The notes: generated from the sequence alone by a model not told the origin. Positions 1 to 8,576 are shown, counted from the first letter of the stretch. The stretch is DNA of 64,000 nt from an uncultured Eubacteriales bacterium (GCA_934647945.1 CAKUFK010000008.1:1-64000); one strand, 5' to 3'. Translations and numbers: made by a program.

Positions 1-175
1 ATTGCCGGTCTTTTCTATACCGTCTTCTGTTATCTTGTAAAACACTGGTGATAAAGACGACATCTGCTTTCAGTCACGGCGACTGCTTGCGGAGGAATAG
101 AACATACGAGATTAGCGAGGTAAACACCAATGAAAGCCACTAAAAGAATATGTAGATATCCTGATTGAAAAGCGA

Positions 176-382
176 TTGATCACTGCCGAGCCGACCTCCG
201 TCATCACCCAAAAAGGCGAAAAGCGCAACGGAAATTTGTGCTATACGATACGCCCGATCAGGGAAGCGTTAGAGCAGTGTTACGAGCAACAGCTGATACG
301 GCTGCACGAAGAAAGACGGAGTCAGACAGCTTTGAAAAAACTTGCCGAGTTTGACCGTAAACACGAAAAATCGGCGGTTTAG
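176..382 (+). CDS. Hypothetical protein, probable mobile-element gene remnant
   Basis: This short basic, charged protein (about 68 aa from a TTG codon; the frame is open from 134) has no family I can name. Its middle reads VITQKGEKRNGN followed by YTIRPIREAL and a helical, Arg/Glu-rich tail. No convincing ribosome binding site precedes the TTG, and an ATG at 130 lies in a different frame and hits a stop after 12 codons. It may therefore be the 3' piece of a broken or frameshifted gene. It lies just upstream of the integrase, so cargo or regulation of the same mobile element is the likely context (inference). Low confidence that it is expressed. Confidence 0.3.
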   Translation: MITAEPTSVITQKGEKRNGNLCYTIRPIREALEQCYEQQLIRLHEERRSQTALKKLAEFDRKHEKSAV

Positions 383-641
383 CAAAGATTTACGCTACGT
401 CCGAAAATAAGCAGGAGAAAGCGAGGGGTTGCCTTGCTTTCCCCTCGCAGGGAACAGCGGACGGCAACGCCGACCGCACAAGGGGTTGTACGGCTTTTAA
501 GAGCGGCAACAAAAACCGCAATTCAGGGGTTGCTTGAATTTTAACCTCGCAGATTTAGGGGTTGCTGAATTTTCTGCGGATTTCGCTGGATATTCGGAGA
601 GCGGTGTGGTATTGTGTTGGGCTTGGAAAGAGGAGATACTC

Positions 642-1856
642 ATGCAGAAAAAGCTGCTGACAAACGGCAATGCGTTCAAGCGCACCGACGGGCGGTGGTG
701 CGGCGTGGTGTGGTATATGGATGAGCGCGGAGAAAGGAAACGCAAGAGCTTTTCCGGCACGACCAAAGCAGAGGTTAACAAAAAGATAACAGACTATCTC
801 GCAGACTTTGATAAGCAACTTGCAGAGTCGGACGAGTCCAAGAAGACGCTACAAGACAGTATGCAAAATTGGCTACGAGTCTTCAAATTCCCGTCCGTGG
901 AGCAGACCACCTACGACCGGTGCGAGTGCAGTGCAAAAAATCAAATCTATCCGCTGCTTGGCGAAAAGGCTGTCGGCGATATTACAGCGGTCGACATAAA
1001 GAATCTGCTCAACTATTGGATGCACAAGGGCTATGCCTACACCACCGTCAAGAAAGCCTATGTGGTACTGAACGAATACTTCCGGTATCTTTACCGAGAG
1101 GAATTGATCCCGAAAAATCCGCTGGCGAATGTGGAAATGATGAAGAAAGGCAATTTCCTATCGGCACAGAGCAGAGAAAACTTGCCGGAGTGCGAAACAG
1201 TAACGATCTTCACGCCGGAGGAGATCGAAAAGTTCAAAGCGGAAGCATTCCGTTGCTGGAGCAACGGCGAACGAATCTACCAGCAAGCCGCTGCCTATAT
1301 CCTAATGCTTAACACCGGCTTGCGTACCGGCGAATTGCTTGGTCTGCTGAACAGCGACATTGATCTTGAAACTAAAACGCTGACGGTACGGCAGGGCATA
1401 AAGGAAGTGGCAAGACGAAACGGCACAGAGCCTGCCAGCGGGCGAGAGGTGAAAATCGGAAAGCCCAAAAGCGCCACCAGCAAGCGCACCGTGCCGCTGA
1501 ATCGGACGGCAGCGGCGATGATCGAGGACCTGCGCAAAGAAGCCTATTTCGGCGAAAATACGCCCCTTGTGGCGGACGGAAACGGTGGCTACACCAGACC
1601 GGTGAATTTCCGCAAACGGTACTACCGAATCCTCAAAGCTGCCGGAATTGCGCAAAAAGGCTTGCACAGCCTGCGACACACCTTCGCTACGAACTTGGTG
1701 AACGGACAAAAGCGGCCGGACGGAACGATACGAGCGCTGTCGCCACGGCAGGTGGCTGATTTACTCGGACACTCAACCTCTCAAATCACCGAACTCTACT
1801 ATGTCAAGAAAGATACCGCAAGGCTGAACGGCATTACCGAAGGCTTTGAAATATAA
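642..1856 (+). CDS. Tyrosine recombinase / phage-type integrase
   Basis: A site-specific recombinase of about 404 aa that would integrate and excise the mobile element at the window's left edge. The N-terminus has an AP2-like DNA-binding segment (GRWCGVVWYMDERG), followed by a SAM-like core-binding domain (roughly residues 60-160) and a C-terminal catalytic domain. The catalytic set is visible: Arg in NTGLRTGELLGL, Lys in KSATSKRTVPL, HxxR in LHSLRHTFATNL, His in LLGHSTSQIT and the nucleophile Tyr in ELYYVKKD. I start at the ATG at 642 because AGAGGAG lies just upstream; the frame is open further 5' to 534 without a better site. The gene points at the 3' end of tRNA-Trp, the usual arrangement for elements that integrate into tRNA genes. 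Nothing else of the element is clearly present, so most of it must lie left of the window. Confidence 0.92.
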   Translation: MQKKLLTNGNAFKRTDGRWCGVVWYMDERGERKRKSFSGTTKAEVNKKITDYLADFDKQLAESDESKKTLQDSMQNWLRVFKFPSVEQTTYDRCECSAKNQIYPLLGEKAVGDITAVDIKNLLNYWMHKGYAYTTVKKAYVVLNEYFRYLYREELIPKNPLANVEMMKKGNFLSAQSRENLPECETVTIFTPEEIEKFKAEAFRCWSNGERIYQQAAAYILMLNTGLRTGELLGLLNSDIDLETKTLTVRQGIKEVARRNGTEPASGREVKIGKPKSATSKRTVPLNRTAAAMIEDLRKEAYFGENTPLVADGNGGYTRPVNFRKRYYRILKAAGIAQKGLHSLRHTFATNLVNGQKRPDGTIRALSPRQVADLLGHSTSQITELYYVKKDTARLNGITEGFEI

Positions 1857-1863
1857 GCCGAAA

Positions 1864-1893
1864 TGCCCACCCGAGCAGCTGCTCGGGTGGGCA
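1864..1893. repeat. Perfect 30-bp palindrome after the integrase
   Basis: The two 15-base arms (tgcccacccgagcag and its complement) form a perfect palindrome starting eight bases after the integrase stop. No uridine run follows on either strand, so it is a poor intrinsic terminator by itself. It could be an RNA-stabilising hairpin or a recombinase/excisionase site at the element end. Confidence 0.55.
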
Positions 1894-1918
1894 AAATTTG
1901 TACCGCAGAAAACAAAGA

Positions 1919-1953
1919 AGCTCCGGCTGGAACACAGCCGGAGCTAAAATTTT
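1919..1953 (+). terminator. Probable terminator of the integrase gene
   Basis: A 10-bp GC-rich stem (agctccggct with its complement, 7-base loop) is followed by aaaatttt. It is the second hairpin after the integrase and the better terminator candidate of the two. Confidence 0.5.
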
Positions 1954-2080
1954 GATGCTGCATTGATGATGTAGCAGACGGAATGGTTGTCACCGGATGC
2001 CGCCGGATGGGAAATCAGCCCCATTTTTGCGCATCGAAATGCGGCAAAGCAGACCGTGCGCCGTCCTTAGAAAAACAAAG

Positions 2081-2116
2081 AAAAAGCCCTGAAACCCAGC
2101 GGTTTCAAGGCTTTTC
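2081..2116 (-). terminator. Terminator of the tRNA-Met/tRNA-Trp transcript
   Basis: On the minus strand an AAAGCC...GGCTTTTT hairpin with an internal GAAACC/GGTTTC stem follows tRNA-Trp by four bases and ends in a T-rich run. This fits an intrinsic terminator for the two-tRNA transcript. Confidence 0.75.
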
Positions 2117-2119
2117 CAA

Positions 2120-2195
2120 TGGCAGGGGCAGAAGGGCTCGAACCCTCGGCACGCGGTTTTGGAGACCGCTGCTCTACCAACTGAGCTATGCCCCT
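2120..2195 (-). tRNA. tRNA-Trp (anticodon CCA)
   Basis: The minus strand folds as a full cloverleaf of 76 nt with an encoded CCA end (2120-2122). The acceptor arms are AGGGGCA and TGCCCCT with discriminator G. The anticodon loop reads CTCCAAA, giving anticodon CCA, and the T arm has GGTTCGAGCC. The 3' end faces the integrase and is a natural attB candidate. This tRNA is also the expected effector of the Trp-type T-box at 48 kb. Confidence 0.97.
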
Positions 2196-2205
2196 ATGGA
2201 AACAA

Positions 2206-2237
2206 GATTCGGAGACCGGCGGACCGGTCTCCGAATC
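2206..2237. repeat. 14-bp stem hairpin between two tRNAs
   Basis: A perfect inverted repeat (gattcggagaccgg and its complement, loop cgga) fills most of the 50-base spacer between tRNA-Met and tRNA-Trp. No T tract follows, so a role in processing of the dicistronic tRNA precursor, or a leftover of tRNA-like sequence (it resembles the neighbouring anticodon stem), is more likely than termination. Confidence 0.6.
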
Positions 2238-2245
2238 CCGCCCTA

Positions 2246-2322
2246 TGGTGGGCCTTCAGGGACTCGAACCCGGGACCAACCGGTTATGAGCCGGTTGCTC
2301 TAACCAACTGAGCTAAAGGCCC
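2246..2322 (-). tRNA. tRNA-Met (anticodon CAT)
   Basis: A 77-nt cloverleaf on the minus strand with encoded CCA (2246-2248). Acceptor arms are GGGCCTT and AAGGCCC, the discriminator is A, and the anticodon loop CTCATAA gives CAT. The fully paired first acceptor base pair (G-C) argues for an elongator rather than an initiator. A kin tRNA carrying tRNA-Ile lysidine modification cannot be excluded from sequence alone. The discriminator A matches the T of the TGGT bulge in the metNIQ T-box. Confidence 0.95.
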
Positions 2323-2369
2323 AAATGCAGCAACGACGAACCGTCTCGTACTCAAATAAGCACTACGTT

Positions 2370-2397
2370 ATTTTACCATAAATTCGCTTCTTGTCAA
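2370..2397 (-). promoter_or_regulatory. Sigma-A promoter of the tRNA-Met/tRNA-Trp operon
   Basis: On the minus strand TTGACA (2392-2397) and TAAAAT (2370-2375) are separated by 16 bases, ending about 48 bases before the tRNA-Met 5' end. It is a strong match, as expected for a stable-RNA promoter. Confidence 0.75.
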
Positions 2398-2565
2398 GGG
2401 TTTTCTCGGCAAGTTTTATTGTTATCATATATGGATTTCTTTTTTTAATTGGGGCTTATATCTCAATACCTTTATCACGGTTTAATATACATCTATTATC
2501 TCATTTGTCGTGAATATAACGCCCAATGCGGCCCCGATAAGATAGGGCCGTATGGCCTAAGACCT

Positions 2566-2991
2566 CTATAAAATCATGATTTTTTCCATGCACAGGTCAT
2601 TTACGAATGTTCGCCTCGTCGACATACTCTCTTTTGAAAAATTGACATAACACGGATACGTCTCCTCCTCCCAAGAATAAACGCCAGTCCCAGACTCGGG
2701 CAAATAAATCGCCATTTGCACTTCCTTGCCGTCCAATTTTACAAATGTTTCTGTCGTTTTATAAGACACTTTATCCTTGTTTAGAGATAGCGACACCCCA
2801 AAATAATTGTTGTTAGCGTCTGTATACTCTAATATCATCGTACCCAGAGAGTCAATTTGAGCCTTTGAAAATTCATATGAATCCGGAAGCACGGGCATCA
2901 AATAGAAACGATCCTCTAAAAGCATAGTAAATTGGGATTTTTCAAAATAGACATTTCCGCTGGAAAATTCCACCGACAATGCATTCCGCAT
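2566..2991 (-). CDS. Hypothetical protein, possibly 5'-truncated or frameshifted
   Basis: Encodes about 141 aa of unrecognised, mostly beta-strand-like sequence (acidic and aromatic, no membrane segment, no clear motif). The ATG at 2991 has GGAGG only one base away, which is too close for efficient initiation. A second frame overlapping the 5' end (to about 3110) encodes a hydrophobic leader-like start, MYMSFVYRLIVVFFIKRG, and runs up to exactly this ATG. One reading is that the two were a single membrane-anchored or secreted protein now split by a frameshift near 2985-2991. Base composition is lower in GC than the housekeeping genes nearby, suggesting transfer. I do not recognise a function. 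Confidence 0.45.
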   Translation of the reverse strand: MRNALSVEFSSGNVYFEKSQFTMLLEDRFYLMPVLPDSYEFSKAQIDSLGTMILEYTDANNNYFGVSLSLNKDKVSYKTTETFVKLDGKEVQMAIYLPESGTGVYSWEEETYPCYVNFSKESMSTRRTFVNDLCMEKIMIL

Positions 2992-3123
2992 GCCTCCACA
3001 AGCCGATCGGCCGACCGATTTATGACCGTTATTGGGACAGCCCTCGCAAAGCTTATGCCCCTTTTTATAAAGAATACCACAATCAACCTATAAACAAAAG
3101 ACATATACACCCAAATATCAATT

Positions 3124-3154
3124 CGTATTTTTATTTAAAATAAATAAAAATACG
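3124..3154. repeat. AT-rich 14-bp palindrome
   Basis: The arms cgtatttttattta and its complement surround a 3-base loop, between the hypothetical gene and the Rrf2 gene. It lacks a GC-rich core, so it is an odd terminator; it could be a bidirectional weak terminator or a protein-binding site upstream of the hypothetical gene. Confidence 0.45.
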
Positions 3155-3200
3155 GATTATTTTTTAAAAAAACTATTATGTATCCATCCCCCGCCTAGAT

Positions 3201-3593
3201 TCAGAGATCGGCAAAGGTCACCGCATCCAGCTTCTCAATGACGGTCTTCGTTACGTCGTCAAAAACCGTGTGGAACGGGCAACCCATTACCGCCGAACAG
3301 GAACAGTCGTACTCCCCGTCCAGGCAGCGGCTGAAGCGGTAAGGGCCCTCCACCGCCTCGATGACCTGCCGGAGCGTGACCGATTCCGGCCCCCTGGCAA
3401 GCTGATAACCGCCTTTGGCTCCTTTGAAGGACCGCACGATCCCCGCCGCCACCAGCTTGCGCATGATTTTGAGTGTAAACCGCAGAGACACACAGGTTTC
3501 CTCCGCGATCGACTGAGCGTCGAGACGTCCGTCCACCTTGGTCAGGCAATAAACGATTCGCGCCGCATAATCCGATTCCAGGTTGATATGCAC
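3201..3593 (-). CDS. Rrf2-family transcriptional regulator
   Basis: A 130-aa winged-helix regulator of the Rrf2/IscR type. The opening VHINLESDYAARIVYCL is the family's N-terminal helix, followed by the recognition region SLRFTLKIMRKLVAAGIV and the wing GAKGGYQLAR. The C-terminal part carries several Cys (RCLDGEYDCSCSAVMGC), so an Fe-S cluster or redox-sensing ligand set is plausible. I choose the GTG at 3593 because GGAAAGG precedes it by eight bases and because it gives the standard Rrf2 N-terminus; the frame is open upstream into rpoD. It sits 25 bases downstream of rpoD and probably shares its transcript. Its target genes are not evident here. Confidence 0.85.
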   Translation of the reverse strand: MHINLESDYAARIVYCLTKVDGRLDAQSIAEETCVSLRFTLKIMRKLVAAGIVRSFKGAKGGYQLARGPESVTLRQVIEAVEGPYRFSRCLDGEYDCSCSAVMGCPFHTVFDDVTKTVIEKLDAVTFADL

Positions 3594-3618
3594 ACCCGCA
3601 CATCCTTTCCGATCACGG

Positions 3619-4794
3619 TCAATCCAGAAAATCCTTGAGTTTTTTGCTCCGGCTGGGATGGCGCAGTTTGCGCAGTGCTTTGGCTTCAATCTGCCGGATC
3701 CGTTCCCTCGTCACGTCGAATTCTTTCCCCACTTCCTCGAGGGTGCGGGGCCGGCCATCCTCCAAACCGAAGCGCAGGCGGAGCACCTTTTCCTCCCTGG
3801 GGGTCAGGGTGGACAGCACGTCTCCGAGCTGCTCTTTGAGCAGGGTATGGGATGCCGCATCCGCCGGCGCGGGGGCTTCATCATCGGGAATAAAGTCCCC
3901 GAGATGGCTGTCCTCCTCCTCACCGATAGGGGTTTCGAGAGAAACAGGCTCCTGCGCGACCCGCATGATTTCCCGTACCTTATCAACCGGCATATCCAGC
4001 TCCAGCGCGATTTCCTCCGCCACCGGCTCATGCCCGTTCTTGTGCAGGAGCTGGCTCGAAACCTTCTTGACCTTGTTAATGGTCTCCACCATATGGACCG
4101 GGATCCGGATGGTGCGCGCCTGATCGGCGATCGCACGGGTGATGGCCTGGCGGATCCACCAGGTGGCATAGGTGGAAAATTTGAAGCCCTTGGTGTAATC
4201 GAACTTCTCCACCGCCTTGATCAGGCCGAGATTCCCCTCCTGAATGAGGTCAAGGAACTGCATCCCCCGGCCGACATACCGTTTGGCAATGCTGACGACC
4301 AGCCGGAGGTTTGCCTCGCTCAGACGCTTTTTCGCGTATTCGTCCCCGTTCATGATCCGCATGGCCAGCTCGATCTCCTCTTCCGAAGAGAGCAGGGGTA
4401 CCCGGCCGATCTCTTTGAGATAGACCTTGACCGGATCGTCGATGGCGATACCGTCAGCGCCGACCGCCGGCTCCGCCTCGTCGTTCTCCGGAGCTTCGAG
4501 GACGAACTCGATGTCGTCGAACGCGGTGTCCGCGAAATCGTCCACAATCTCGATATTCTGGCTTTCCAGAGTTTCATAGAGCTTATCCATCTGCTCCGGA
4601 TCGAAGTCCAGATCCTCGAGCGCGTCCATGATCTCCTGGGTCGTCAATTTGCCCTTGGCGCGCCCCATTTCGACCAGGTCGCTGACCTGCACCTTTTTAT
4701 CCTTTTTCACGACCGGCATTTCAATGGCCTCGGCCGCCGCCATGTCCAAATCCTCGCTGATTTCCTCAATCATCTTGGACTCGTTTTGATTCAT
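3619..4794 (-). CDS. rpoD: Primary RNA polymerase sigma factor RpoD (SigA)
   Basis: The vegetative sigma-70 factor, about 391 aa, within the size range of Gram-positive SigA proteins. Visible in order: acidic region 1.1 with the sigma-1.1 fold, region 1.2 (DDPVKVYLKEIGRVPLL), region 2 (LRLVVSIAKRYVGRGMQFLD, then FKFSTYATWWIRQAITR for core binding and -10 recognition), region 3 (IRIPVHMVETINK), and region 4 (LTPREEKVLRLRFGL, then TRERIRQIEAKALRKLR for -35 binding). The ATG at 4794 is preferred over one six codons upstream because AAGGATGG lies at a good distance. It follows dnaG by 30 bases, the classic macromolecular-synthesis order. Confidence 0.97.
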   Translation of the reverse strand: MNQNESKMIEEISEDLDMAAAEAIEMPVVKKDKKVQVSDLVEMGRAKGKLTTQEIMDALEDLDFDPEQMDKLYETLESQNIEIVDDFADTAFDDIEFVLEAPENDEAEPAVGADGIAIDDPVKVYLKEIGRVPLLSSEEEIELAMRIMNGDEYAKKRLSEANLRLVVSIAKRYVGRGMQFLDLIQEGNLGLIKAVEKFDYTKGFKFSTYATWWIRQAITRAIADQARTIRIPVHMVETINKVKKVSSQLLHKNGHEPVAEEIALELDMPVDKVREIMRVAQEPVSLETPIGEEEDSHLGDFIPDDEAPAPADAASHTLLKEQLGDVLSTLTPREEKVLRLRFGLEDGRPRTLEEVGKEFDVTRERIRQIEAKALRKLRHPSRSKKLKDFLD

Positions 4795-4824
4795 TCCGAT
4801 CCATCCTTCCACATCGACTGGGGT

Positions 4825-6594
4825 CTATCTTTTACGCTCCCGCATTTGCCGGAGCTTTTCCTGTATCTGTTCGGGTGTCAGCTCCGCGGGGCTGTCGAGA
4901 CCCAGCAGCTGGTTTTCCTCCCGGATAATGCCGGCATACCGGCGAAGCTCCTCCCGCGGATCGGCACCAGCCCGCTCCCTGGCATCCCGTACCATTCGGG
5001 AGAGGTAGCCCATCCCCTCTTCATCCACATCCCCGGCGAGGAAACCGAGCTCCACCGGCTGCCCGCCCGCCTGCCGTTCCAGGAGACGGCGGTATATATC
5101 CTGATTGAAGGGAGTCACCATCTCATCCGCGGAGAGAAGGCGGCCCGCCTCTGGAAGCAAATCGGGATTGAGAAGCAGAAGTCCGAGCATCGCTTCTTCC
5201 GCACTGGCGGCCCGCACATGGGCCGCCGCTTCGGGGTTGGCCTTTTTGACCAGGCCTTCGGCTTTCCGGACAATGGCCGACATCTGTTTATCCTTCTGCT
5301 GCTTCCGGCGTTTTTCCATCAGGTAGCGCACCTGTTCGAGCAGGGCTTCCTTGGAAACCGACAGTTCCCCCGCCAATTTACCGGCGTACACATCCCGTTC
5401 GACAGGGTTCTGCAGCTCCGCGAGTATCTGCGCGGCGTCCCTCAGATACGCCACCCGGCCGTCCGCCGTGGTCAGGATATGCCGGCGGCCGAGCTCCATC
5501 AAACGGTATTCCACGTCGTTCGCGGATTTTTCAAGCAGCAGCTTGAAGCGTTCGGGCCCGTTCTTTTTAATGAACTCATCCGGGTCCTTGCCGTCCGGCA
5601 CCGTGACGACCCGGATGTGCAGCCCGGTCTCCCGCAGAAGCCCTATCGCGCGCTGAGCCCCTTTCTGACCGGCCGTGTCGGCGTCGAAGACGAGCACCGC
5701 CTCATCGGCATAGCGCGCGAGCAGACGGGCATGATCGGCGGTGAAGGAGGTGCCGAGCGCCGCCACCGCGTTGGTAAACCCGGCCTGATGCAGCGCAATC
5801 ACATCCATATACCCTTCACAGAGGATGAGCTGCCGCCCGCCCGCGGCTTTGGCAAAATTGAGAGCGAAGAGGTTGTTGGTCTTTTTGAACACCAGCGTCT
5901 CGCCCGAATTCAGGTATTTCGGTTTAGAATTGTCGAGCACCCGGCCCCCGAAGGCAATCACGCCTCCCCGGATATCGATGATCGGGATCATCACCCGGTT
6001 GCGGAACAGGTCATAGAGATGGTTCGGATTGTTCCGGCCCCGGCCGCACAGCCAGGCAGCCGTCAGTTCCTCGTCGTGAAATCCCTTTTTTCGCAGTGAA
6101 TCCCGCAGAAAATCGAAACTGTCGGGAGCGTATCCCAGCCCGAAATGACGGATGGTGGCGTCGGTATAGCCGCGGGAATGGTAGTAATCGAGCCCCGCCT
6201 TCCCCTCCGGCGCGTAGAGCAGCGCGTGATAGAGCCGGGCGGCCTCCCGATTGGCCTCAAGAACCCGCAGGCGCATTCGCGACGCCGCGTCGTTCATCTT
6301 GTTCTCCGGCATCGCCATCCCCGCCCGGTCGGCCAGGAATTTGACGGCGTCGAGATAGTCGAGATTTTCGATTTTTTTGATGAAGGTGATGACGTCTCCG
6401 CCCGCGCCGCAGCCGAAGCAGTAAAAGGACGCGGTTTCGGGATAGAGATTGAAAGAGGGGGTCTTTTCCCCATGAAAGGGGCAAAGCCCCACGAGATTGC
6501 GCCCCCTCCTTTTGAGACGGACATAAGAGGAAACGACGCTCTCGATGTCGCTGCGGTCCAGCAGCTCCTGCAAAAACGACTCCGGCAGCGGCAT
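4825..6594 (-). CDS. dnaG: DNA primase DnaG
   Basis: Synthesises RNA primers for replication; about 589 aa. The N-terminal CHC2 zinc finger is complete (CPFHGEKTPSF ... FYCFGCGAGGD). The TOPRIM catalytic core follows (LILCEGYMDVIALHQAGF, then VLVFDADTAGQKGA with the metal-binding Asp residues and KDPDEFIKK). The C-terminal DnaB-interacting region is present and more variable. The ATG at 6594 has GGAGGTGATC at the right spacing; the open frame continues 31 codons further without a site. It lies between dgt and rpoD on the same strand, almost certainly in one operon. Confidence 0.97.
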   Translation of the reverse strand: MPLPESFLQELLDRSDIESVVSSYVRLKRRGRNLVGLCPFHGEKTPSFNLYPETASFYCFGCGAGGDVITFIKKIENLDYLDAVKFLADRAGMAMPENKMNDAASRMRLRVLEANREAARLYHALLYAPEGKAGLDYYHSRGYTDATIRHFGLGYAPDSFDFLRDSLRKKGFHDEELTAAWLCGRGRNNPNHLYDLFRNRVMIPIIDIRGGVIAFGGRVLDNSKPKYLNSGETLVFKKTNNLFALNFAKAAGGRQLILCEGYMDVIALHQAGFTNAVAALGTSFTADHARLLARYADEAVLVFDADTAGQKGAQRAIGLLRETGLHIRVVTVPDGKDPDEFIKKNGPERFKLLLEKSANDVEYRLMELGRRHILTTADGRVAYLRDAAQILAELQNPVERDVYAGKLAGELSVSKEALLEQVRYLMEKRRKQQKDKQMSAIVRKAEGLVKKANPEAAAHVRAASAEEAMLGLLLLNPDLLPEAGRLLSADEMVTPFNQDIYRRLLERQAGGQPVELGFLAGDVDEEGMGYLSRMVRDARERAGADPREELRRYAGIIREENQLLGLDSPAELTPEQIQEKLRQMRERKR

Positions 6595-6698
6595 CCGATC
6601 ACCTCCGCTCACGCTCCCGGCCGCGGCCGGAGCCGCGGGATGGGGTATACTGGAAAAAAACACCGGATTACGGGTATTCTTGCCCAAAAAAGAACTAT

Positions 6699-7712
6699 TT
6701 ATGTAAAGCCGTCAGCCTTTACCTCCCAACTGCGGGGGATAAACAGGGCGTGATAGACCTCCAGCGCGTAATTATCGGTCATCCCCGCGATATAATCGCA
6801 GACCGCGCGGTGAACCCCCTCGTTCTCCCGTATGGCACGGTATTCCGAAGGCAGACGGTCGGGATGCTCCACAAAAAAGGCGAACATGCGGGTGATGAGC
6901 CCCTCCACCTTGCTCTCTTCCCCTTTGGCAACGGGGTTGCGGTAAAGGGATTCGAATAAAAAAGCGTGCAGGCGGTCGAAAGGCTCCTGGATCTCCGGCG
7001 CCATCCCGATATCCTCTCCGCTGTTCTCCACAATGGAGCGCACGAGGGTGTCGATGCGGGTGGTACGGCGGTCCCCCAGCGCCTTCCGGATATCGGCGGG
7101 GACATCGGTCTCCCGGAGCACACCGGCCCGGACCGCGTCGTCGATATCGTGGTTGATATACGCCACCCGATCGGCAAGGCGGACGATCCGGCCCTCGAGC
7201 GTCATGGCCGGCGTGCCGCGGGTATGGCAGCGGATGCCGTCCCGGACCTCGACGGTCAGGTTCAGCCCCCGTCCGTCGTTTTCCAGCCGTTCCACCACCC
7301 GCGCGCTCTGTTCGTAATGCCGGAACCCTCCCTCCATGACAGCGTCGAGAGCCCGCTCCCCCGCATGGCCGAAAGGGGTGTGCCCCAGATCGTGGCCCAG
7401 GGAGATCGCCTCGGTCAAATCCTCATTCAGGCGCAGCGCCCGCGCGATGGTACGGGCGATCTGGGATACCTCGAGGGTATGGGTCAGGCGGGTACGGTAA
7501 TGATCCCCTTCGGGCGACAGGAAAACCTGCGTTTTATGCTTGAGACGGCGGAACGCTTTCGAATGCAGGATGCGATCCCGGTCCCGCTGATAAGCGGGCC
7601 GATAGGCGCAGGGTTCCTCTTCCCGGTCCCGGCCCTTGGAACAGGCCGACAAAGCAGCGCGGGGAGACAACACGATCCGTTCGACTTCCTCCTGGCGTTC
7701 CCGTGCCGTCAT
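6699..7712 (-). CDS. dgt: Deoxyguanosinetriphosphate triphosphohydrolase-like HD protein
   Basis: An HD-domain dNTP triphosphohydrolase (about 337 aa) that cleaves dNTPs to nucleoside and tripolyphosphate, affecting dNTP pools for replication. The metal-binding HD set is clear: RTRLTHTLEVSQIART, then SLGHDLGHTPFGHAGE, and a later Asp in IVRLADRVAYINHDIDD. The N-terminal RDRDRILHSKAFRRLKHKTQV is also typical. Start at 7712 because GAGGAACC sits just upstream; the frame is open further 5' without a site. It precedes dnaG by about 100 bases; this gene order recurs in Clostridia. Confidence 0.93.
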   Translation of the reverse strand: MTARERQEEVERIVLSPRAALSACSKGRDREEEPCAYRPAYQRDRDRILHSKAFRRLKHKTQVFLSPEGDHYRTRLTHTLEVSQIARTIARALRLNEDLTEAISLGHDLGHTPFGHAGERALDAVMEGGFRHYEQSARVVERLENDGRGLNLTVEVRDGIRCHTRGTPAMTLEGRIVRLADRVAYINHDIDDAVRAGVLRETDVPADIRKALGDRRTTRIDTLVRSIVENSGEDIGMAPEIQEPFDRLHAFLFESLYRNPVAKGEESKVEGLITRMFAFFVEHPDRLPSEYRAIRENEGVHRAVCDYIAGMTDNYALEVYHALFIPRSWEVKADGFT

Positions 7713-7869
7713 GGTTCCTCGTCCTTTCTCATTCCATTCTGTCCGCCGTCCCGCGACAGGACCGCTTCTATAAGTACTATACGCAGACAGCGTCGGTTTT
7801 TCCTGCCGGACAGGCCATCTTTTTTTCCATTCCGTGTATTTCCCCGATTTTCCACAATTTTTTTCGATA

Positions 7870-8499
7870 TTAAGGCAGATCAAACGGGTAAAATGCCTCG
7901 TCTTCCCGCACCGCCGCAAGGCGTCCGGCGCTTTTTTCGGTGAGCTGCCTCTCAAAATCCGGCAGCCGGTCGAACGGCATATGGAAGCGCAGCGTCACAT
8001 CCTCGGCATAGGCAGTCCCGTCCAGGATCCCGCCGCAGGAGAGGATCAGCGGCTCTGCCATCCCCACACGGGCATAATCACAGCGCAGGATCAGGCGGAC
8101 GCACGGCCGCATCTCTACCGGTTTTGCCGCGCCGACCGCGAGTGAAGCACTGTGGGAATACGCCCTCACAAGGCCGCCTGTTCCGAGCAGAGTCCCGCCG
8201 AAATAGCGGATCACCATCACGGCGCAGTCGGCAAGTCCCGCCTTGAGCAACACATCGAGGACCGGCATCCCCGCCGTCCCCTGCGGTTCCCCGTCGTCGG
8301 AATAGCGGCGGACCTGCCCTTCGCGCAGGACATACGCCGTGACATGATGGCTGGCGTTCCAATGCGCCTTTTTGAGCCGCGCGAAAAACGCGAGGGCCTC
8401 CTCCTCGCTGGCCGCCGGCCGGATACAGCCGATAAAGCGGGACCGTTTTTCTACGAATTCCGCCTCCGCTTCTTTCAAAACCGTACGGTATGCCTCCAT
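7870..8499 (-). CDS. YigZ/IMPACT family protein
   Basis: A 209-aa UPF0029 protein. The family hallmark YSDDGEPQGTAGMPVLDVL and the glycine-rich IRYFGGTLLGTGGLVRAYSH are both present, followed by a C-terminal DUF1949-like ferredoxin-fold domain. Relatives bind nucleic acid or ribosome-linked partners (IMPACT regulates Gcn2 in eukaryotes) but the bacterial role is not settled. The ATG at 8499 follows GGAGCGGGG at good spacing. It lies between rpmE and dgt on the same strand. Confidence 0.92.
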   Translation of the reverse strand: MEAYRTVLKEAEAEFVEKRSRFIGCIRPAASEEEALAFFARLKKAHWNASHHVTAYVLREGQVRRYSDDGEPQGTAGMPVLDVLLKAGLADCAVMVIRYFGGTLLGTGGLVRAYSHSASLAVGAAKPVEMRPCVRLILRCDYARVGMAEPLILSCGGILDGTAYAEDVTLRFHMPFDRLPDFERQLTEKSAGRLAAVREDEAFYPFDLP

Positions 8500-8576
8500 G
8501 GTGCCCCGCTCCTTTCCAATCGCCGAGACGGACGAGAAGGGGGCAGCGCTGATGCGCTGCCCCGGCCAATCGTTTC

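Noticed and set aside
3583..6099. Long plus-strand open frame (about 838 codons) antisense to rpoD and dnaG
   Set aside because: High-GC shadow of real minus-strand genes; its His/Arg/Pro-rich translation has no domain and crosses three genes.
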